From: Chromera velia
Taxonomy: Eukaryota; Sar; Chromeraceae
Reading direction: 5' to 3'
NCBI GenBank assembly: GCA_018398765.1
Contig: JAHBMJ010002334.1
Location: 1 to 20,031 of the forward strand
DNA: 20,031 nt
This document shows positions 17,010 through 20,031 of the stretch, piece after piece (positions within the stretch are counted from its first letter, which is position 1; each line of letters begins with the position of its first letter). The notes under the pieces were generated by a model that saw only the letters and a program-made list of their open reading frames with translations, was not told where the DNA came from and did no database searches. A program made the translations under genes and the position numbers.

Positions 17010-19221
17010 GTAGACCAAACAGAGGGACAGGCAAATACAAGAGTCAGCAGACACGGAAGAAAACAATGGTTGACTGCTTCCTTTGCATTCCCTTTATTTG
17101 TTCCACTGACAGACTAAAAAATGGATGGATCAAATCAATAGATACAGAAGGGGACAGATAGATGCCTCCAGAAACGGAGAGATGGAAAGAGATGGATGTC
17201 ACACAGACACAGATACAGAGAGGAAGGGAGAGATAGAGAAAGCGCGACTTGCCTGACGCTTCCTTGGAGATCACGTCGGTGCTGAAGGTCGCAAAACACC
17301 CGCAGCAGATCACGTACACGAGACAGTAGAGCAGACTCACAGCCATGTGGGGCGCTCTGTCGAGCACAAGACGGTCCCGAACTGCGGGCAGGCAGGCATC
17401 GGATGGATGACAATCAAACCAAACAATCAAAGAAAACTCCAAGAACCAATAGAGAAGTTCTTCTCCATCTTCTGGGGAGTCCGAAAAGTGGTTCTGCGTT
17501 TGTGCTCGGCACATTCTCATTTTGCTTCGTCAGACGGCCGACATTCTGCAGGTGCAGCTGCAAGGAAGAACAGCGGGGACCGCTGGAAGAGCACACACAC
17601 TTTGTTCTGAGGCAAAAGAAGATGACTGACACCCTCCGAGTGCGTCGATCGTCACGTCCATGTAGTTTGCCAACAGAGCCGTCTGCAAAGACAGACAGAC
17701 ATTCATGCATACATACATACAGACAGGCCGTGCAAAAAGAAATAGCTCTATAACTGTGGTGGTCTGCGCCGTCAGACGAAAGTGAAGAGACAATGAAAAT
17801 TCACTCTACCACTCCGCGAAACAAAAGCCAAAAGCAGTTGGGAGAGGACCAAGATCGAGCTAGTGAGAGGGTAAGAGCGGTTCGAGGGGAGGGAAGGAGA
17901 GTTTAATTAAGCCAGAGAGGTGGACGGTAGCCGTTGCCTTCTTCTTTCTGGGTGTCCATTTCTCCGCCTCCCCTCTCTTCTTGGAACCTTGCCTGCCTGA
18001 CTGACTGACTGACTGACTGACTGACTGCCTGACTGACTGCCTGACTGACTGACTGCCTGACTGACTGGATGAGTGACTGACTGACTGACTGACTGCCTGA
18101 CTGCCTGACTGACTGACTGACTGCCTGACTGACTGACTGACTGACTGACTGCCTGACTGACTGACTGCCTGACTGACTGACTGACCGGATGACTGACTGA
18201 CTGACTGACTGACTGGATGAGTGACTGACTGACTGGATGAGTGACTGACTGACTGACTGCGACTGCCAGAACGACGAGCATGGTCCAGAAGAGGGGCTTC
18301 ATGGAGAGTTTGGAGATGCGCTCGAAGAGATTCACCCCGTCTGAATAAATCAACACACATTAATCCGTTTTAACACAGGGAGATAGAATATGGATATGGG
18401 ATGGCAGTGAGAGGAGGCATATGAGTGAATAGGGAAATGAACTTTCACACACATCGACTCAGATTTGAATGTGTGCACGCACGCGGACAGAGGTGTCGAG
18501 ACCCTCAAGTATCCCCGATGAGACAGAGACCCATGCAGTCACTGAGAGACAGTTCCTGCTCAGAAGACAAAGAGACGCACATGAGGAGAGGTGTGGCGGA
18601 TAAGAGAGTGAAGGGGACGAAGCGGACTAGGGACCAAGATACATGCAGAGGGTCACTGCAGGAAGGAGACGGAAAGATCCGCAGTGCCGTTTGTTCCCTC
18701 GTCTCCCTCCCTCTCGACGCTGCAATGACGGTATCCTGTCCGTCACTCCCAGCCATGTCATGCAGCCATCCGTTCCAAAATCAGTGGGACGCAGACGCTC
18801 CTTGCTGCTCACACACTACACTGCAGTGTTGTCCTTCGGCAAGGGAAGAGTTAAGGAAAGACGGACACAGGACTCGGAACGCTTCCCCTTGTTCATGCAG
18901 CAGTGAGTGGAGCAATCACACAGCCCCACATCATGCTGAAACATCGTTACACAGAGGTATGCACGATACCCGAACCAGTCGTCTTGCCCCCTGACAGCAG
19001 ATCCAGACTGCCACACAGGCGTGTGCCTGACCTTGAGACCTTGGGGTGTCTGGTACGAGTACCTCGGGCTGATCCGGCACGTCATCCAACATCGTGTACA
19101 TGTCCACAAGGTTCTTTGCTCGCACATGGGGAGCTGCGATGTTCTCGTTGAAGACTTTGTCGAGGCATTTCTTGCAGCGGGACGGCCGCTCCACCGGAGC
19201 GGTCACCGACGGCTGCATCAT
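6962..19221 (-). CDS. CLC-family voltage-gated chloride channel (27-exon model)
   Basis: This is a membrane chloride channel of the CLC family, most like the ClC-1/ClC-2 group. The exon model (minus strand, plus coordinates) is 19221-19040, 18990-18953, 18340-18258, 17682-17631, 17381-17253, 16924-16811, 16454-16360, 15959-15767, 15418-15282, 14958-14927, 14703-14628, 14357-14315, 13903-13667, 13161-13114, 12776-12733, 12448-12389, 12206-12142, 11810-11762, 11449-11284, 11063-10999, 10755-10288, 9886-9743, 9410-9371, 8950-8880, 8344-8182, 7889-7837, 7549-6962. All phases join and the sum is 3435 nt (1144 residues). Key residues are Ser163 (GSGIP), Glu206 (GKEGP), Cys265 at the exchanger proton-Glu position, GSFVP 427-431 and Tyr514. 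CBS1 is about 541-600 and CBS2 about 855-925. Least sure are the 5' end, exon 2 and the exon 19/20 junctions. Introns are 180-612 nt except the doubtful first one (49 nt). Confidence 0.93.
8182..9410 (-). CDS. CLC exons 23-25: second CBS domain
   Basis: Exon 23 (9410-9371, 40 nt) encodes ETAALQYDIAGMK. Exon 24 (8950-8880) encodes LDWTPLTIHPETPV. Exon 25 (8344-8182) encodes SRIHFLFTMLSLSQLFVCD and EGTLLGVVTKESFFDP. The last is the typical CBS ending (LFV.D..G.LLGVVTKE.F). The CBS2 fold is split by intron 24, which is filled by a purine-rich/(CA)n tract. Junctions are in phase (1, 0, 1). Confidence 0.9.
8399..8467 (+). repeat. (CA)n microsatellite in CLC intron 24
   Basis: A nearly pure CA array with two G interruptions. 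On the transcript strand it is (UG)n, about 55 nt upstream of the exon 25 acceptor. The Val-Cys repeat ORFs here are read-through of the array. Confidence 0.98.
8468..8870 (+). repeat. Long purine-rich tract with GGAA array in CLC intron 24
   Basis: About 400 bases are predominantly A and G on the plus strand, ending in a (GGAA)n array near 8826-8850. The transcript strand is therefore a very long polypyrimidine tract between exons 24 and 25. The Lys/Glu/Arg-rich plus ORFs over it are composition artefacts. Confidence 0.9.
9743..11063 (-). CDS. CLC exons 20-22: long low-complexity inter-CBS linker
   Basis: Exon 20 (11063-10999) encodes GNVGIVDIKRPFARE. Exon 21 (10755-10288, 468 nt) encodes a Pro/Gly/Arg-rich then Ser/Glu-rich chain including RPKRRLPGPPRLGKGKAKK and MSVDSIQSADSLQHA. 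Exon 22 (9886-9743) ends SRLAMQTEELVNML. No domain is seen; together with the end of exon 19 they form about 250 residues of probably disordered linker between CBS1 and CBS2. Exons 21 and 22 have clear acceptors and phase-0 donors; exon 20 is the weakest, since another donor (C|GTGAGG) would shift phase. Confidence 0.7.
11094..11136 (+). repeat. (CA)n microsatellite in CLC intron 19
   Basis: A CA array with one TA interruption, 30 nt upstream (transcript sense) of the exon 20 acceptor. It is followed on the plus strand by purine-rich and CAGA sequence. Confidence 0.97.
11284..12206 (-). CDS. CLC exons 17-19: first CBS domain
   Basis: Exon 17 (12206-12142) encodes QMPYLPKLQN and TAADIM, the usual link from helix R into CBS1. 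Exon 18 (11810-11762) encodes FNADAFTLPEKDSTYE. Exon 19 starts at 11449 with DLLFCKVACLSASIPVVVS and ENPVFLGSVS, the ..FPVVD..GxLLG.. core of a CBS motif. CBS domains bind adenine nucleotides in several CLCs and modulate gating. The end of exon 19 is uncertain; A|GTGATA at 11284 preserves phase into exon 20. Confidence 0.85.
12389..13161 (-). CDS. CLC exons 14-16: helices P-R with the anion-binding Tyr
   Basis: Exon 14 (13161-13114) encodes VVRVLSISVIVFELTG, exon 15 (12776-12733) encodes DMKAMMPVLLAVLM, and exon 16 (12448-12389) encodes AYATNAALSLSLYDMIIRFK. VIVFELTG is the CLC helix P signature. Tyr514 in SLYD aligns with the helix-R tyrosine that coordinates the central anion. The usual HT after helix O is replaced by VR (VVRVLS). 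Exon 15 has the transcript-strand (TG)n tract ending three bases from its acceptor. Confidence 0.92.
12780..12815 (+). repeat. (CA)n microsatellite abutting the exon 15 acceptor
   Basis: On the transcript strand (TG)n runs directly into GTGTGCAG and the exon. The repeat itself takes the place of a pyrimidine tract. Confidence 0.97.
13420..13454 (+). repeat. (CT)n-(CA)n compound microsatellite in CLC intron 13
   Basis: CT units up to about 13436 are followed by CA units. It lies mid-intron, about 260 nt from the next acceptor, with a shorter CA tract nearby at about 13480-13492. Confidence 0.95.
13667..13903 (-). CDS. CLC exon 13: helices M-O with the GSFVP motif
   Basis: The exon encodes EFFTMLVFVIYKNVLTALSL, then CPVPCGSFVPTFVLGAGLGR and YAVVGAAAFTAG. 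GSFVP (GxFxP) at the start of helix N forms part of the anion pathway; the PVPCG context is that of ClC-1/2-type proteins. The proximal acceptor is TGTGTAG at 13904-13910. An identical acceptor lies 48 nt further upstream and would add 16 in-frame residues. The donor is GCAG|GTGAGA. Confidence 0.95.
13894..14000 (-). repeat. 48-bp tandem repeat carrying duplicated 3' splice sites
   Basis: Two identical 48-bp units start at 13894 and 13942, and a third partial unit of 11 bases starts at 13990. On the transcript strand each full unit holds a pyrimidine tract, TGTGTAG and the first exon bases CTGACGAGAT. The third copy lacks the AG. Confidence 0.95.
14204..14288 (+). repeat. (CTGT)n tetranucleotide array in CLC intron 12
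   Basis: CTGT units with CTGG and CATCTAT interruptions. On the transcript strand it is (ACAG)n, beginning about 25 nt downstream of the exon 12 donor, and provides many AG dinucleotides. Confidence 0.95.
14315..15418 (-). CDS. CLC exons 9-12: helices J-L and following loop
   Basis: Exon 9 (15418-15282) encodes FEVTDLPKFSLTVELISFAV and GVVCGAAGGFFVWWCSKTYT, matching the ELPAF..IG...GLLGALF region of CLCs. Exon 10 is only 32 nt (14958-14927), a basic stretch ending RRR. Exon 11 (14703-14628) encodes a hydrophobic helix, YTCSVMLFSTLVQFAAPFLG. Exon 12 (14357-14315) encodes RRQINEMFSNKG, the usual loop before helix M. Each junction is in phase. Confidence 0.85.
15441..15515 (+). repeat. (CA)n-(GA)n compound microsatellite in CLC intron 8
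   Basis: About 50 bases of CA followed by 25 bases of GA. Transcript sense is (TC)n then (TG)n, ending 22 nt before the exon 9 acceptor. Confidence 0.97.
15767..15959 (-). CDS. CLC exon 8: helices G-I, Cys at the proton-glutamate position
   Basis: The exon encodes QVAVAVGLTATFGTPVGGVL then FAIECCATFFMIDGLWKAYF. The ATFGTPVGGVLF signature is diagnostic for CLC helix G/H. In exchangers the motif ends LEE, the second Glu being the intracellular proton acceptor; animal channels have IEV. Here it is IEC (Cys265), so the proton glutamate is missing. The donor is A|GTGAGT in phase 1. Confidence 0.95.
16360..16454 (-). CDS. CLC exon 7: GKEGP with the gating glutamate
   Basis: The exon follows CTGCAG and ends GAT|GTAAGT. 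It encodes LSVGKEGPFVHIAAIIAYNL then SRIPIFSRHVD. Glu206 in GKEGP is the fast-gate glutamate that occupies the external anion site. Phase 1 in and phase 0 out fit both neighbours. Confidence 0.95.
16521..16541 (+). repeat. Short (CA)n tract in CLC intron 6
   Basis: CA units with one AA interruption, about 66 nt upstream (transcript sense) of the exon 7 acceptor. Confidence 0.9.
16732..16755 (+). repeat. (GA)n microsatellite in CLC intron 6
   Basis: A pure GA array, about 56 nt downstream of the exon 6 donor on the transcript strand, where it reads (TC)n. Confidence 0.97.
16811..17381 (-). CDS. CLC exons 5-6: helix C to E with the GSGIP selectivity motif
   Basis: Exon 5 (17381-17253) encodes a hydrophobic helix (LLYCLVYVICCGCFATF) ending DVISKEASG. 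Exon 6 (16924-16811) continues GSGIPEMKTILTGVNI and LAKTSGLVAALAGG. Ser163 of GSGIP coordinates the central chloride in CLC proteins; Pro here would favour nitrate. The join is in phase 1 inside the first Gly codon of the motif. The donor is TCAG|GCAAGT, so intron 5 is of the GC-AG class; no GT donor nearby restores the motif. Confidence 0.93.
16959..17006 (+). repeat. (CA)n microsatellite in CLC intron 5
   Basis: A CA array with one TA step. On the transcript strand (TG)n ends 34 nt before the exon 6 acceptor, inside the GC-AG intron. Confidence 0.97.
17631..18340 (-). CDS. CLC exons 3-4: first transmembrane helix (helix B)
   Basis: Exon 3 (18340-18258) encodes FERISKLSMKPLFWTMLVVL and exon 4 (17682-17631) encodes LLANYMDVTIDALGG. 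Together they form the long amphipathic entry and helix B of a CLC subunit. Exon 3 ends at GCA|GTCAGT (or six bases earlier), where a TCAG-type array begins; exon 4 ends in phase 1 at GGT|GTCAGT. The Ser/Gln/Val repeat ORFs between them are intronic read-through. Confidence 0.8.
17991..18260 (-). repeat. (CTGA)n-type minisatellite starting at the exon 3 donor
   Basis: About 270 bases of CTGA units with GCCTGA and GGATGAGTGA variants in a higher-order pattern. On the transcript strand it reads (TCAG)n from the end of exon 3 onward. It contains no stop in one frame (Ser-Gln-Ser-Val repeats), but its position between helix-B exons makes it intronic. Confidence 0.95.
18953..19221 (-). CDS. CLC exons 1-2: cytosolic N-terminus (uncertain)
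   Basis: Exon 1 starts at a double ATG (19221) in a frame open back to a stop at 19282-19284, and contains RCKKCLDKVFNE and NLVDMYTMLDDVPDQPE. The preferred model splices after 19040 (AAG|GTCTCA) over only 49 nt into 18990-18953, which adds DDWFGYRAYL before the first helix. The alternative leaves this segment unspliced to a donor after 18951; it is also open, keeps the phase of exon 3 and replaces the DDWF segment with a Cys-rich stretch. A true start further upstream, on another exon, is also possible because several AG sites precede the ATG. Confidence 0.5.
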
Positions 19222-19424
19222 CCTTCCTTCCTCGATCGTTCTGTCAATCAGACTGGAGGCTGGGTGTTGCCTTCTGTTATCCTAACCCCGAATTCAAAGG
19301 AAGCATACAGACCATGTTCAACATCACTCTGCAAATGTTTTTTGGAATCGCTAGCAGCGAAGTCCACACCTTGAGTTCGAGTCTTACTTCGAGAAGAGAA
19401 CATGAAGAGAACTTAGTCAGACTA

Positions 19425-19432
19425 TATAGCTC
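19425..19432 (-). promoter_or_regulatory. TATA-like element upstream of the CLC gene (tentative)
   Basis: CTATATAG, about 200 bases upstream of the presumed CLC start. A second TATA-like site is near 19911-19918. Neither has supporting context, and the element at 19425 is palindromic, so direction is not fixed. Confidence 0.15.
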
Positions 19433-19470
19433 TGGCCTAGCTGCATTGTTTCGTTCGGCGCTAGCTGCAT

Positions 19471-19540
19471 GCCCGCCGGGGGCCGCGGGGCGGCGGGCCT
19501 CGGGCATAAGGCCGCGGGCCGGCCGGCACGGCCCAGCAGA
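19471..19540. repeat. GC-rich block with palindromes upstream of the CLC gene
   Basis: The block is extremely GC-rich and contains CCCGCCG paired with CGGCGGG across a 12-base loop, and GGCCGGCCGGC. A 10-base direct repeat (CTAGCTGCAT) at 19437-19446 and 19461-19470 leads into it. Flanks are AT-rich, so the island stands out. Confidence 0.6.
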
Positions 19541-20031
19541 CATCAGCGCAGTCACGCGCAGTCCTTTTTTTTTATCTTCAATGCCCTCACTGATCCTGAG
19601 TCTCACTCGCAGCTGTTTCATTCAGCATGGTTTCAATCTTTGGAGTTATTCATAGTCATTGTATGTTAATAGTCCCTATAAGTTCCTACTAGTCCCTATA
19701 ATGCACAGGTATTACTAGGTATTGCACAAGTGCTAGGAGACGTAATCCAAGTTAAGACCCATCATTAGCCATCGTTAAAGCTAATTGTTACTACCTCCAA
19801 AATATGTTAAATTCCTCTCAATTCCTATCTTTAAATTCTTTTAGATTCCTATAGCTAAATTGATGCTAAATTCCTCTCAATTTTTATTAAATTCCCAGCT
19901 CGTTGCAGGGTATATAGAGTTTGTTACGTTGTGGCTTGTACGGCGACTTGATCACCCGCCAAACTTGCTAGTACTGGGACTGGGAAACTAACTTCGCAAT
20001 ACTAAGCCCGGCCAGCATTAATTAAGTGCAC

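Larger units (their letters stand above)
19284..20031. other. Upstream region of the CLC gene, no gene recognised
   Basis: Holds the GC-rich block and, from about 19600, AT-rich DNA with short direct repeats (AGTCCCTATA at 19671 and 19691; TAAATTCCTCTCAATT at 19808 and 19867). ORFs over the GC block are open because of composition. It probably contains the promoter and 5' UTR of the minus-strand CLC gene, and possibly an upstream exon. Confidence 0.5.

Noticed and set aside
17860-18360. Ser-Gln-Ser-Val repeat protein
   Set aside because: Translation of the TCAG array. Only the first part (exon 3) is CLC coding; the helix-B sequence resumes in exon 4 beyond the array.
19277-19621. Minus-strand ORF over the GC-rich island as a CLC upstream exon
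   Set aside because: Ala/Arg/Pro-rich because of the GC block, with no link in phase that I could establish to the exon at 19221; left as upstream region.

Overview
The window is eukaryotic nuclear DNA. It shows many spliceosomal introns, long CA, GA and tetranucleotide arrays, a decayed retroelement and two ion-channel genes of eukaryotic families. The intron-dense gene with low-complexity protein tails, the G-run-rich DNA and the TRPML-type channel fit a protist of the alveolate/chromerid kind (for example a Chromera-like alga). That placement is inference; nothing in the sequence names the species.

Layout. (1) 1-1356, plus strand: the 3' end of a TRP mucolipin (TRPML)-like cation-channel gene, with its last transmembrane helix and a low-complexity tail. 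(2) 1357-1957: intergenic, with an alternating purine/pyrimidine tract. (3) About 1958-4078, plus strand: a degenerate retroelement. Its YADD reverse-transcriptase motif, RT C-terminal region, Cys/His cluster, DxR-type nuclease-like segment and A-rich 3' end lie in the expected order, but are broken by frameshifts, stops and a purine-rich expansion. (4) 4079-6961: AT-richer DNA with no recognisable gene, apart from an unknown minus-strand ORF relic and an 11-bp perfect hairpin. (5) 6962-19221, minus strand: a complete or nearly complete CLC chloride-channel gene. I could follow it exon by exon: 27 exons and 26 introns with consistent phases, predicting about 1144 residues. (6) 19284-20031: probable upstream region of the CLC gene, with a GC-rich palindromic block and AT-rich flank.

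The CLC protein is assembled from direct reading of exons. It has all pore signatures: GSGIP (exons 5/6), GKEGP with the gating Glu (exon 7), GSFVP (exon 13) and the helix-R Tyr (exon 16). These are followed by CBS1, a linker of about 250 residues, CBS2 and a long disordered tail. The position that is the proton glutamate in CLC exchangers is Cys, so a chloride channel rather than an exchanger is predicted. The TRPML-like and CLC genes converge tail to tail on the retroelement graveyard.

The most unusual features are in the CLC introns: a tandemly duplicated 3' splice site (48-bp unit) that could add 16 residues in frame, a TCAG-type minisatellite that begins at a 5' splice site, a GC-AG intron that splits the selectivity-filter motif, a GTNNGT donor pattern with frequent C at +3, and (UG)n tracts always on the transcript strand and often just upstream of acceptors. 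I found no clearly new multi-gene system.
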